Origin: Kaistella palustris DSM 21579
Lineage (GTDB): Bacteria; Bacteroidota; Bacteroidia; Flavobacteriales; Weeksellaceae
DNA length: 64,000 nucleotides
Assembly: GCF_000422265.1 (NCBI RefSeq)
Contig: NZ_AULL01000012.1
Location: 372,001 to 436,000 of the forward strand
Reading direction: 5' to 3'
The notes under the pieces are model-generated. The model saw nothing but the letters and a program-made list of their open reading frames with translations, was not told where the DNA came from and searched no databases. Of the stretch, positions 1 to 8,254 are shown piece after piece; the first letter of the stretch is position 1; every line of letters begins with the position of its first letter. Position numbers and translations under genes: made by a program.

Positions 1-61
1 AACCAATATTGAGTTCCTCATTGTCATCCTCAACATCAAGCAAGATTTTTCGGGTTTTCAA
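1..61 (-). CDS. IPExxxVDY family protein, N-terminal fragment (runs off the window)
   Basis: Reading the minus strand from a TTG codon at 61-59 gives a 20-codon open start, MKTRKILLDVEDDNEELNIG, that runs off the left edge. The KILLDVEDxNEELNIG stretch is how I remember the N-terminus of the flavobacterial IPExxxVDY family, which has no known function and often follows rnc. The reading frame overlaps the last 26 bases of rnc in another frame, which suggests translational coupling. An alternative ATG at 36-34, overlapping the rnc stop as TGATG, would give a sequence with no family resemblance. Only 61 bases are visible, so the family call rests on about 16 residues. Confidence 0.55.
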   Translation of the reverse strand, partial: MKTRKILLDVEDDNEELNIG

Positions 62-800
62 TGATACTCTTTTTTTTATTTAAGATATAGAATGCGCGCT
101 GCGCGGCTTTTTCTTCTGCCTTTTTCTTTGAAGTTTCTGTGGCGTTTGAGATTTTTTCATCGTCCAGCCACACATAACTTCTGAAAACCAGATTTTTGTT
201 GGGCTGCATTTCTTCGCAGGTCTCATATTTTAGATTTACTTTCTGTTTCTGGCTCCATTCCAGCAGCAAACCTTTGTAACTTACGATTTTATTTTCGAGC
301 TTATTAATTTCGGTAGGTGTAAGCAGTCTTTCAAGAACCACTTTCTTGCAGGTTTCATAATCTACATCCAGATACAGTGCACCAACAAGCGCCTCAAACA
401 GGTTCCCGGCAATATTTTCACTTAAAGCTGTAGTGGATTCATTTTGAAGAAATTTCGTAAGGCCAAGTTCTGTTCCGAGTTTGTTCAGATTTTTTCGGTT
501 TACGATCTTAGACTTCATCTGCGTCAGATATCCTTCGTTAGCTTCCGGATAGGTTGCAAAAAGATGACATGAAATGATTGCTCCAATTACAGAGTCGCCT
601 AAAAATTCGAGCCGCTCGTAATTTTTAACCTGTTTATTTCTGGAGGATGTTTTCAGTGAGAACGCTTCGCGGTAGAGGCTGATATTCTGCACGTTGCACC
701 CGGTAATCCGGCTGATGTTTGTGCTTAGGAAATAGTCTTTCTCAGAAAGGTTTTTTTTTCTGTCGACCAGGAATTTAGAAAGATACTTCTTTAACTCCAT
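36..800 (-). CDS. rnc: Ribonuclease III
   Basis: Endoribonuclease that cuts double-stranded RNA and takes part in rRNA and mRNA processing in the cytoplasm. The 254-residue protein has the RNase III signature RLEFLGDSV at about residues 63-71, followed by the second acidic cluster (NLFEALVGALYLD, about 130-145) that completes the Mg-binding site. A C-terminal double-stranded RNA-binding domain starts near residue 172 (YKGLLLEWSQ) and ends with the KKKAEEKAAQRAF helix. Length is normal for Bacteroidota. It is the third gene of the minus-strand run acpP-fabF-rnc, with only 11 bp between the fabF stop and the rnc start, so it is probably cotranscribed with fatty-acid synthesis genes. Confidence 0.95.
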   Translation of the reverse strand: MELKKYLSKFLVDRKKNLSEKDYFLSTNISRITGCNVQNISLYREAFSLKTSSRNKQVKNYERLEFLGDSVIGAIISCHLFATYPEANEGYLTQMKSKIVNRKNLNKLGTELGLTKFLQNESTTALSENIAGNLFEALVGALYLDVDYETCKKVVLERLLTPTEINKLENKIVSYKGLLLEWSQKQKVNLKYETCEEMQPNKNLVFRSYVWLDDEKISNATETSKKKAEEKAAQRAFYILNKKKSIIENPKNLA

Positions 801-811
801 CGATAAGTTTC

Positions 812-2056
812 TTAGATTTTTTGAAAGAGCACACAGGCGTTATGTCCACCGAAACCGAAGGTATTACTCATCGCGATGTTCACCGTTTTTTCTACGGCGT
901 GATTGAAGGTGAAATTCAGTCGGCTGTCGATTTTCTCATCATCCGTAAAATGGTTGATGGTTGGCGGAACGATATTATGCATAATGGTGTGTAGAGCTGC
1001 TATGGCTTCCACCACGCCCGCTGCGCCTAACAAATGCCCGGTCATCGATTTTGTTGAGTTGATCTGAATATCAAAGGCGTGCTCGCCCAGAAGTCGGGAA
1101 ATTGCATGAGATTCCGCAATGTCGCCCAGAGGTGTAGATGTGCCGTGCATGTTGATGTGATCTACAGCATCAGCGGTAATTTCGGCATCTTCCAGACAGT
1201 TTTTCATCACGAGATAAGCGCCTAATCCCTCAGGATGTGGTGCCGTCATGTGATAAGCGTCTGCACTCATGCCGCCGCCTTTCAGTTCTGCGTAAATCGT
1301 AGCTCCTCTTTTTTTGGCGTGTTCATATTCTTCCAGAATTATAGATCCGGCACCCTCGCCTAAAACGAAACCGTCACGGTCTTTATCAAAAGGTCTCGAG
1401 GCAGTTTTAGGATCATCATTTCTGGTTGAAAGCGCCATCATTGCATTAAAGCCACCGACGCCACTTGCTGTAATTGCAGCTTCTGAACCTCCGCACACGA
1501 TTACATCGGCTTTCCCCAGCTGAATCAGCATTTTGGAATCGATAAGTGCATTGGCTGATGAGGCACACGCGGAAACAGTAGTATAGTTAGGTCCGTGGAA
1601 ACCGTATTCTATTGAGATCTGACCACCTGTAATATCGGCGATCATTTTTGGTATAAAGAACGGATTAAAACGTGGAATATCTGTATTGGCCCAGCCTAAG
1701 ACTTCTTTTTCAAAAGTTTCAAGGCCACCAATCCCTGAGCCCCAAATTACACCGACACGGTTTTTGTCTACGTTATCATCGATAATCCGGGAGTGCGCTA
1801 CTGCTTCTCGGGCAGCCACGATTCCGAACTGCGTGTTCCGGTCCATTTTCTTTGATTCTTTTTTATCAAAATAATTCAGTGGATCGAAATTTTTAACTTC
1901 GCAGGCAAATTTGGTTTTAAACCTTGAGGCATCAAAAAGAGTAATCGGAGCAGCACCGCTCTCACCTTTGATCAGGTTTTCCCAAAACTCGTTGACATTA
2001 CTTCCAAGAGGCGTAATAGCGCCGAATCCGGTAACAACTACTCTTTTCAATTCCAT
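812..2056 (-). CDS. fabF: 3-oxoacyl-[acyl-carrier-protein] synthase II
   Basis: Condensing enzyme of type II fatty-acid synthesis; it joins malonyl-ACP to a growing acyl chain. The 414-residue protein shows the thiolase-fold ketosynthase pattern: nucleophile Cys164 in SACASSANA, His304 in NMHGTSTPLGD and His341 in TGHLLGAAG, which form the Cys-His-His triad. The glycine-rich end FGFGGHNACVLF is typical of FabF. It lies 21 bp downstream of acpP, which encodes its carrier protein, and just upstream of rnc. Length and motifs are complete and nothing unusual is seen. Confidence 0.96.
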   Translation of the reverse strand: MELKRVVVTGFGAITPLGSNVNEFWENLIKGESGAAPITLFDASRFKTKFACEVKNFDPLNYFDKKESKKMDRNTQFGIVAAREAVAHSRIIDDNVDKNRVGVIWGSGIGGLETFEKEVLGWANTDIPRFNPFFIPKMIADITGGQISIEYGFHGPNYTTVSACASSANALIDSKMLIQLGKADVIVCGGSEAAITASGVGGFNAMMALSTRNDDPKTASRPFDKDRDGFVLGEGAGSIILEEYEHAKKRGATIYAELKGGGMSADAYHMTAPHPEGLGAYLVMKNCLEDAEITADAVDHINMHGTSTPLGDIAESHAISRLLGEHAFDIQINSTKSMTGHLLGAAGVVEAIAALHTIMHNIVPPTINHFTDDEKIDSRLNFTFNHAVEKTVNIAMSNTFGFGGHNACVLFQKI

Positions 2057-2077
2057 AAATTTTTTTCTTGTTGAATA

Positions 2078-2317
2078 TTATTTGTTCACTACTTCTTCGA
2101 TGTAAGCAATAGCGTGTCCTACAGTGGTAATTTTTTCTGCTTGGTCATCTGGGATCTGAATGTTGAATTCTTTTTCGAATTCCATGATAAGTTCTACAGT
2201 ATCCAAAGAATCTGCTCCCAAATCATTGGTGAAGCTGGCTTCTGGAGTTACTTCTGTTTCCTCAACGTCGAGTTTATCAGCGATAATAGCTTTTACTCTT
2301 GATGCAATGTCTGACAT
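2078..2317 (-). CDS. acpP: Acyl carrier protein
   Basis: Carrier of acyl intermediates in fatty-acid synthesis. The protein has 79 residues, is strongly acidic, and carries the phosphopantetheine attachment site Ser37 in [11 protein letters not shown]. Helix 2 ([21 protein letters not shown]) is classical. It is the first gene of the acpP-fabF-rnc run; a TAnnTTTG box lies 33 bases upstream of its start. Confidence 0.97.
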   Translation of the reverse strand: MSDIASRVKAIIADKLDVEETEVTPEASFTNDLGADSLDTVELIMEFEKEFNIQIPDDQAEKITTVGHAIAYIEEVVNK

Positions 2318-2349
2318 AGTAATTTATTTTAGTTAATTGTTAATTGATG

Positions 2350-2357
2350 CAAATATA
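2350..2357 (-). promoter_or_regulatory. Bacteroidota-type -7 box before acpP
   Basis: The minus strand reads TATATTTG, an exact match to TAnnTTTG, 33 bases before the acpP start. No clear TTG is seen at the usual -33 spacing, so the assignment rests on the -7 box and its position. Confidence 0.5.
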
Positions 2358-2564
2358 TAAAATTCTTTATCATTTGTTAGATTTTTAGGAATATTTAAGT
2401 AAAATTTCAGCCCAACAAGCCGGTAATTTCTACCTGTCTTGCCTTGGTGTTGCGACCTTTGGCAGCGGGCGTTTTGAGAAATGGCTACTATAATATTGCG
2501 TTTTGTATATCCGCTGTTTCCTTAAAATTTATTACTCATTATGAAGGCTTTAGAAAAAAGAAAT

Positions 2565-2587
2565 AGCCCGATATGATATCGGGCCAT
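2565..2587 (-). terminator. Terminator after the GEVED/T9SS gene
   Basis: An almost perfect palindrome, GCCCGATAT and ATATCGGGC, lies about 20 bp after the stop of the minus-strand gene at 2608-4383. On the minus strand it is followed by a T-rich run toward 2555, as in an intrinsic terminator. Confidence 0.7.
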
Positions 2588-2607
2588 CTCTCATTTATGG
2601 GCAGTGA

Positions 2608-4383
2608 TTATTTTTTGATCACTTTGAAGGATTCATTTTTACCGCCTTCAAGAATAGTACTGATGATGTAAACACCTGGAGCCATTTTGCTCATGTCTAT
2701 TTTACCGTTAACTACTTTAGAGGAAACCGGCATTTTCTGGCCTGCAACATTGTAAACATGTACAGTTTCGATTGCTTTCTTAGAATTGATGGTCAGGTAA
2801 TCGTGAACAGGGTTCGGATAGAAAGAAACTTCTGTTTTACCTGATTCACTTACCGCTGCAAGTGTACATTCTGCGTCGATAGACCAGTTGCTGTCGTAAT
2901 GCTGTCCTGGTGCATCAGCATTAATGATTTGGGCATAAGTTGTTCCACCGTCTGTAGACTGGTAGTTTGAAGCTGTAACCCAACCTTCGTTATATTTATA
3001 ACCGATCCAGTAAATACTTGTAGATGAAGCAGAAGTAGCCTGCAGTGAGATCCAGTATCTTGTATCAGCTGAAGCATTAACCGGCAATTCGTAGTTACCA
3101 AGGTCAAGTTTCACTGCATACGTTGGGTAACCCGCGAAAGTATCTGGTAAAGTAGTTACACTTACAGGTACAACGTTGGTCCATGTTTTTACAACTGCAC
3201 CCGGAGTTTTGGATCCGCTGTCGCTCATGATCTTAATGTCGAATGAAGCGATATCTGAACCACCCGCTAATGGTACCATGTCCGCAGTGATGGTTTGGAT
3301 TTTATACTGCTGGCTTTCCATTGGAACAAAGAAATCGTTTGCTACAGCGTAATTTAAGCTTTTCGTAATGTTGTTGGCCAAATCCGGTTCTCCGGTATAC
3401 GTTTGGTCACAGCCGTAATCCGGCTCAGTTGGTGGAGGTGGCGTAGTGCCGCACTGAATTGATCTGGTGTGGAAAGTTGCGCTTGTTCCGCTGCCGCAAT
3501 TCGCATCAGTATGTACATAGTAACGGAATGCTCCTGAAGCAGTCGGCGTGTACGTTACTGTACCAACACCTGAAGCCAAAGCAGTAGTACCGGCATTATC
3601 AGCTACAGTAATGAAATAAGTCGGTTTAGAAACTGTAAATATGTAAGCTGTGCCTGCGGTTAAGTTCACTACAGAATATTCTCCTGCATATCCGGCACCG
3701 GTTACTGTTTGTGGTGCGCCGTTACATGTTGGAGTTACTGCAGTTGAAGGATATTGCCCGTTTGGTGCAGTTAAACAGCCTGTAACAACTGTAGGTGCTA
3801 CAACTAAAGTGTAATCTTCAGTCTCACCATATCCGGCGCCATCGCAAGGATCTTCGTTTGCAGGATTGTCGCTGCCTGTTGCAACAACCATTACTCTCAT
3901 TCTGTACGAACCTGCAGCTAAAGTTGTCGGAATTGTAATGTTACCACTCAGTGTTTCGCCTGTGCTTGAACCCTGACCAATTTCGCCAATGAATTCACCT
4001 GCATCAAAAGTTTCATTTTTATCATAATCGATCCAAACGGAAACACGCTCGAACCAACCGTCACCAACTGTAACAGATATCGGGTAGGACTGGCCTGCCA
4101 CGATCTGCCCCTGCATCGCGGTATAATCGCCGTAACCGCTCGCACTGCATGTGGTGGTGTTATTGATTCCGGCAAAAGTAACATTTGTAATTACATCTCC
4201 ATCACTGCAGTCTGCAGAAGGCAGGCAATAAGCTGCAGGTGCCAGAGCGGTCATCTGAGCAGCAGCAGAATGAAGGATTGTTTTTTGTTTTATCGGATGT
4301 ACCGATACTTTGGATTTTGCATGTTGACCGAAACCTGCGAGAGGAAGCATAGCCATCATCAATAAGGATAATTTTGTTCTCAT
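2608..4383 (-). CDS. Secreted GEVED-domain protein with T9SS type A sorting domain
   Basis: Large secreted protein of 591 residues. It starts with a signal peptide (MRTKLSLLMMAMLPLAGFG). A GEVED domain follows at about residues 95-195, recognised by FERVSVWIDYDKNETFDAGE and the later GYGETEDYTLVV. The middle part has beta-sandwich-like segments and a Pro-rich linker (TTPPPPTEPDYG, about 313). The last ~75 residues form a type A sorting domain: YPNPVHDYLTI, then the glycine-containing GVYIIS, and a basic end KVIKK. Such proteins cross the outer membrane by the T9SS and are anchored or released. The substrate is unknown. The gene stands alone with its own terminator. Confidence 0.85.
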   Translation of the reverse strand: MRTKLSLLMMAMLPLAGFGQHAKSKVSVHPIKQKTILHSAAAQMTALAPAAYCLPSADCSDGDVITNVTFAGINNTTTCSASGYGDYTAMQGQIVAGQSYPISVTVGDGWFERVSVWIDYDKNETFDAGEFIGEIGQGSSTGETLSGNITIPTTLAAGSYRMRVMVVATGSDNPANEDPCDGAGYGETEDYTLVVAPTVVTGCLTAPNGQYPSTAVTPTCNGAPQTVTGAGYAGEYSVVNLTAGTAYIFTVSKPTYFITVADNAGTTALASGVGTVTYTPTASGAFRYYVHTDANCGSGTSATFHTRSIQCGTTPPPPTEPDYGCDQTYTGEPDLANNITKSLNYAVANDFFVPMESQQYKIQTITADMVPLAGGSDIASFDIKIMSDSGSKTPGAVVKTWTNVVPVSVTTLPDTFAGYPTYAVKLDLGNYELPVNASADTRYWISLQATSASSTSIYWIGYKYNEGWVTASNYQSTDGGTTYAQIINADAPGQHYDSNWSIDAECTLAAVSESGKTEVSFYPNPVHDYLTINSKKAIETVHVYNVAGQKMPVSSKVVNGKIDMSKMAPGVYIISTILEGGKNESFKVIKK

Positions 4384-4621
4384 AAGAATTGAAATTTAAT
4401 TAAACAATTTTTTTAACTGGACTAAAGTATAAAAAATTATCAATAAAAACCAAATAATTTTGATTTTTTTATTGCAATAAGTCTCTTTCATTGATTTAAT
4501 GAGAATTGGACAAGCAGGTCCGATTAGCGCAGTTTGCGATACAATCGATTACCGAAAAACTTATTCAGGAAAAATTTGCGGAGAAATAACGGAACCCGGA
4601 AGGTGAATAGAAAGAAAGAGT

Positions 4622-5536
4622 CTAGACCATCAGAAATTCGTTGATTAGGGAAGCTGCCAGTCTTGCAGTTCTTTCTCCTATATCGTAGGTGGGATTAACT
4701 TCGGCAATATCCAAAGCTTTTAACTTAGGTGTTTCAAGAATATGGCAGAAAAAATGCATGAAAGCGGGATCTGCAAAAATACCGTTATGCGCGGCTGCAG
4801 AAACTCCGGGCGCTATGGAAGCATTGAATACATCCATGCAGATGGTGAGATACAGGATGTCGGCCTTTCCGATAAAGTCGTCGATTTTCTCATATATAAA
4901 AGGAAGATTCTCGAAGAAAAGCTCGTCTGCAAGTAGATAAATCATTCCGTTCTGGTGCGCTGTATCAAAAAGTTGCAGTGTATTTGAATTCTTCTGGATT
5001 CCAATATGCAGCGAATGGATTTTTTCCTGAGCGGCGATCTGTAAGAAACCTGTGCCGGAAGTGGCGCCGACCGCGGGTTCCATTGCGCGGTTGTCAAAAT
5101 GCGCATCTATATTGATGATGCCGATTTTTTTTTCGGGAAATGCCTGCCGAAGTCCGGAGAAATGCCCGTACATCACCTCGTGGCCACCACCGAGAACAAT
5201 TGATTTGGCATTTTTACTGAAAACTTTTGCAGTGCGGTTAGCGAGTTCCAGCTGTGCTTTCTCCAGTTGGTCACCGTCGCAGGTTAAATTGCCGAAATCT
5301 TTTAATGAAAATTTAGGCTGAACTACGGGAAAGTTCGCCATGTTTTTGCGGATGATATCTGGTGCATCTTTTGCGCCGGTGCGACCTTGGTTTCGTCTTA
5401 CACCTTCATCCACTGCAAAGCCATGCAGAACAAAATCTCCCTCGCAAATCAGTCCATAATCAGTCGCGGGGAAAACACGCTGGTAGATCCGCTGACTCAG
5501 GGGATTGTCGCCGTCAAATCGTCCGGTCCAGATCAT
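4622..5536 (-). CDS. hutG: Formimidoylglutamase-like ureohydrolase
   Basis: Arginase-superfamily enzyme of 304 residues. The start IWTGRFDGDNPLSQRIYQRV fits the HutG pattern WxGRxDxxxxxxxRxxQ, so the likely reaction is hydrolysis of N-formimino-glutamate to glutamate and formamide in histidine breakdown. Manganese-site motifs are GGGHE (His119) and DAHFD (Asp144, His146, Asp148). In the third motif, where agmatinase at 36354 has ITIDLDAFDPSVAP, this protein has LTICMDVFNASIAP, so the first aspartate is Cys233 while Asp235 is kept. No other hut gene is nearby. It follows paaA by 17 bp on the same strand, so it is probably cotranscribed with the paa genes. Another ureohydrolase substrate is possible. 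Confidence 0.78.
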   Translation of the reverse strand: MIWTGRFDGDNPLSQRIYQRVFPATDYGLICEGDFVLHGFAVDEGVRRNQGRTGAKDAPDIIRKNMANFPVVQPKFSLKDFGNLTCDGDQLEKAQLELANRTAKVFSKNAKSIVLGGGHEVMYGHFSGLRQAFPEKKIGIINIDAHFDNRAMEPAVGATSGTGFLQIAAQEKIHSLHIGIQKNSNTLQLFDTAHQNGMIYLLADELFFENLPFIYEKIDDFIGKADILYLTICMDVFNASIAPGVSAAAHNGIFADPAFMHFFCHILETPKLKALDIAEVNPTYDIGERTARLAASLINEFLMV

Positions 5537-5553
5537 AGGTTTTTTTTTCGTTC

Positions 5554-6498
5554 TTAATGATTTTCGGTTTCACTTTCCAGCTGCGATGCATAAGCTATTG
5601 CAGCTTCCTTTACCCAGGCGTGTTCACGCTGCGCTTGTCTTTTGGTTTGCAGGCGTTTTTTATTGCACGGACCGTTCCCTTTCAGAACTTCCATAAATTC
5701 GTCCCATGGCAAATCACCGAAATCGTAGTGTTGCGTTTCTTCATTCCACTTCAATTTTTCATCCGGAATTTTCAAGCCAAGGAATTCAGCCTGACCTACA
5801 GTCACATCCACAAAACGCTGGCGCAAAGCATCATTGCTTTCTCTCTTTACGCGGTAATTCATAGACTTCTGCGAGTTTGGTGAAGCATCGTCATTAGGTC
5901 CAAACATCATCAGTGCCGGCCACCAGAAGCGGTTCAGTGCTTCCTGAGCAAGATCCTTCTGTTCTTTGGTGCCGCGGCAAAGCGTCATTAAAATTTCATA
6001 ACCCTGCCGTTGGTGGAAAGATTCCTCCTTGCAGATCCTCACCATTGCGCGTGAATATGGGCCATAAGAATTTCCCATAAGCATTACCTGATTCATAATT
6101 GCAGCACCGTCTACAAGCCAGCCAATTGCACCAATATCTGCCCACGAAAGTGCAGGATAATTAAATATGCTCGAATATTTTGCCCTGCCGGAAAGCATAT
6201 CATTATAAGTGGAGTCACGGTCTGCCGCAATCTCGCCATTATTTAAGGTTTCGGTGGCGGCGTAAAGGTATAACCCATGTCCGGCTTCATCCTGGATTTT
6301 TGCCAGGAGCGCCATCTTCCGGCGCAATGTCGGTGCGCGGGAAATCCAGTTGGCTTCCGGCAGCATACCTATAATCTCGGAATGTGCATGCTGTGAGATT
6401 TGCCTTACCAGTAATTTTCGGTAGTCCTCGGGCATCACGTCTTTGGGTTCAACTTTATTTTCTGCCTGTACGTATTCTAAAAATTTATCGTGGTTCAT
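5554..6498 (-). CDS. paaA: 1,2-phenylacetyl-CoA epoxidase, catalytic subunit PaaA
   Basis: Di-iron oxygenase subunit that epoxidises the ring of phenylacetyl-CoA. The 314-residue ferritin-like protein has carboxylate and histidine ligands in SEIIG (Glu41), DEAGH (Glu71, His74) and EESFH (Glu159, His162). Its length equals the usual ~310 residues and its C-terminus [14 protein letters not shown] is intact. In known systems PaaA works in a complex with PaaC, PaaB and the reductase PaaE. Here only PaaE is found upstream, separated by one small gene; paaB, paaC and paaD are absent and hutG follows directly. They may be elsewhere in the genome. Confidence 0.93.
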   Translation of the reverse strand: MNHDKFLEYVQAENKVEPKDVMPEDYRKLLVRQISQHAHSEIIGMLPEANWISRAPTLRRKMALLAKIQDEAGHGLYLYAATETLNNGEIAADRDSTYNDMLSGRAKYSSIFNYPALSWADIGAIGWLVDGAAIMNQVMLMGNSYGPYSRAMVRICKEESFHQRQGYEILMTLCRGTKEQKDLAQEALNRFWWPALMMFGPNDDASPNSQKSMNYRVKRESNDALRQRFVDVTVGQAEFLGLKIPDEKLKWNEETQHYDFGDLPWDEFMEVLKGNGPCNKKRLQTKRQAQREHAWVKEAAIAYASQLESETENH

Positions 6499-6528
6499 CC
6501 TGTTTGTATTAATGGTAAATTGCTGAGA

Positions 6529-6789
6529 TTAATTGTTCAGCGTAATCGCGATATCCTCTTTGAGGTAAAGTCCGATTTTCCCGTTAGAAAATTCTCCGGC
6601 AACAAAGGTCAGAGTTTTTTCGGGAGCCTGAATTTCGTATTCGTTAAAGAAACAGATATTCCTTTCGAACGGACTGATGACTTCGATTTTGCGGTCAGAG
6701 CAATGCCAGTAATAATTCCAGATGTTAAGTCCGTCGATCTTATATTCCTTATCAACTTCAATAAGCGATGCAAATTTCCAGGTATCCAT
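6529..6789 (-). CDS. Small unknown protein between paaE and paaA
   Basis: An 86-residue protein starting at ATG 6789-6787 (MDTWKFASLIEVDKE). A longer frame to 6861 exists but would overlap paaE, and the extra residues look like noise, so I prefer the shorter start. No signal peptide or membrane helix is visible. The sequence is rich in aromatic residues and ends with GEFSNGKIGLYLKEDIAITL, suggesting a small beta-rich fold. I do not recognise the family. It sits 26 bp after paaE and 30 bp before paaA on the same strand, so it is expected to be made together with the epoxidase subunits; a role as assembly factor or accessory subunit is only a guess. Confidence 0.7.
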   Translation of the reverse strand: MDTWKFASLIEVDKEYKIDGLNIWNYYWHCSDRKIEVISPFERNICFFNEYEIQAPEKTLTFVAGEFSNGKIGLYLKEDIAITLNN

Positions 6790-6815
6790 TTCTTTTAATT
6801 TTCTGTTATAAATCT

Positions 6816-7916
6816 TTAAACGTCGTAATTCAGCATTACCACATTGGTTGTTGGGTGGCACTGGCAGGTCAGTACAAAACCGCGCGCCACTTCATCTTCG
6901 GTCAGTGCGAAGTTCTTCTCCATAAAGACCTCGCCCTCCATAACCTGTGCCTTACAGGTGCAGCAGACGCCACCTTTACAGGCAAAAGGAACCGGAAGCT
7001 TTTCATTAATTGCCTGATCTAAGATACTGTTTTTCTTTGAATTAAGGTGGAACGAATATTCATCATCATCAATGATCACTGTAACCATACTTTCCAGATT
7101 CGGTATGGCTTTAAACTCGTCACTCATCTCCGCATTTCCCTCCTCATCGGGTGCCGCGTAATATTCATAAAGACTTTGCAGAGAAGGAACCTTAATTTCT
7201 TTTTTAAGGAAATCGGAAATATTTTTGATCATTTCCGAAGGTCCACAAATAAAATAGGTCGCTTCCTGCACAGGAATTTCCGGAAATCTTTCTAAAATCA
7301 AGCTTAGCTTTTCCGCCGATATACGTCCTTCGAAAAGCTCATCTTCAAAATGTTTCTCGCGCGACAGCATATATATAACGCGAAGCCTCCCACCGAATTT
7401 CTGCGCGAGCTCGTCAATTTGTTTTTTAAAGATGATTTCGCTCAGGCTTTTGTTGCTGAAAAACAAATATGCTTTACTGTTCGGTTCCTGGAAAAGCGCT
7501 TCCTTAAGATTCGAAAGTACCGGTGAAATCCCGCTTCCTGCCGCCAGTCCAACGTAGGTTTTTTCATTGGTCACATGGTGATTTGTGTAGAAGTGGCCCA
7601 TTGGCGGACTCACGTCAACAACATCACCTACTTTGAGTTCAGAATTAAGATAAGTGGAAACTTTGCCTTCTTCCAGATGTTTTACAAGGATCTCCAGTTC
7701 CGCATTTCCCTCCGATGGCGCATTTACGATAGAATAAGAACGGCGAAGTTCCTCGCCATCAAAATTGAAACGTACATTTAGGTACTGCCCTTGTTTAAAG
7801 GAATATTGATGCCGCAAAGCGGTTGGAATTTCGAAGGCAATATGGATGGAGTCGTTTGTTTCTTTCGAAACCCGGGTCGTCTTTAACTGGTGAAAATGGT
7901 GCATATAAATACTCAA
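6816..7916 (-). CDS. paaE: 1,2-phenylacetyl-CoA epoxidase, reductase subunit PaaE
   Basis: Electron-transfer partner of the phenylacetyl-CoA epoxidase: a 366-residue oxidoreductase. The N-terminal half holds an FAD-binding ferredoxin-reductase barrel (RRSYSIVNAP, about residues 57-67) and an NAD-binding part (GLAAGSGISPVLS, about 122-135). The C-terminal part is a plant-type 2Fe-2S ferredoxin domain with CKGGVCCTC near residue 315 and a last ligand in LTCQCHP near 350. This order (FAD, NAD, 2Fe-2S) is characteristic of PaaE. It is the first gene of the run paaE, small gene, paaA, hutG. A TATATTTG box lies 23 bases upstream. Confidence 0.93.
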   Translation of the reverse strand: MSIYMHHFHQLKTTRVSKETNDSIHIAFEIPTALRHQYSFKQGQYLNVRFNFDGEELRRSYSIVNAPSEGNAELEILVKHLEEGKVSTYLNSELKVGDVVDVSPPMGHFYTNHHVTNEKTYVGLAAGSGISPVLSNLKEALFQEPNSKAYLFFSNKSLSEIIFKKQIDELAQKFGGRLRVIYMLSREKHFEDELFEGRISAEKLSLILERFPEIPVQEATYFICGPSEMIKNISDFLKKEIKVPSLQSLYEYYAAPDEEGNAEMSDEFKAIPNLESMVTVIIDDDEYSFHLNSKKNSILDQAINEKLPVPFACKGGVCCTCKAQVMEGEVFMEKNFALTEDEVARGFVLTCQCHPTTNVVMLNYDV

Positions 7917-7938
7917 AAATAGTTTTGCTGAAGTGAAA

Positions 7939-7946
7939 CAAATATA
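7939..7946 (-). promoter_or_regulatory. -7 box before paaE
   Basis: The minus strand reads TATATTTG (TAnnTTTG consensus) 23 bases before the paaE start. A clear -33 TTG is not seen. Confidence 0.5.
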
Positions 7947-8254
7947 ATAATTTTATATAAACCCTTCTGTTTTCATCTACGCCGGGAGTGAACCAGTCCT
8001 ATTATCATGTTCCGTTTTTTTTATTTTCGCTTGCCATATCTTTACTGAAACTGCATTAAATGTGAATTTTTGTCTTAAATTGATGGTTCTTAATTTTTAA
8101 AATCGGAAATTATGACTTGTTTTTACGGAAATTATTAAATAGAACAGTTTTTGATTTTCAAAGTGTGAATTGAATAAGTGATTAAACGAAGCATCGGGAG
8201 TTCAGAAGTTTTTTTTGAATTCTTGATGTTTTTTAAACCTTAAAAAATACTGTT
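7947..8254. other. Divergent intergenic region paaE/clpB
   Basis: About 300 bp of AT-rich sequence with no convincing reading frame. I see no TAnnTTTG box in a good position for clpB and no obvious inverted repeat of the HrcA/CIRCE type, so the control of clpB cannot be read from the sequence. Confidence 0.5.
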
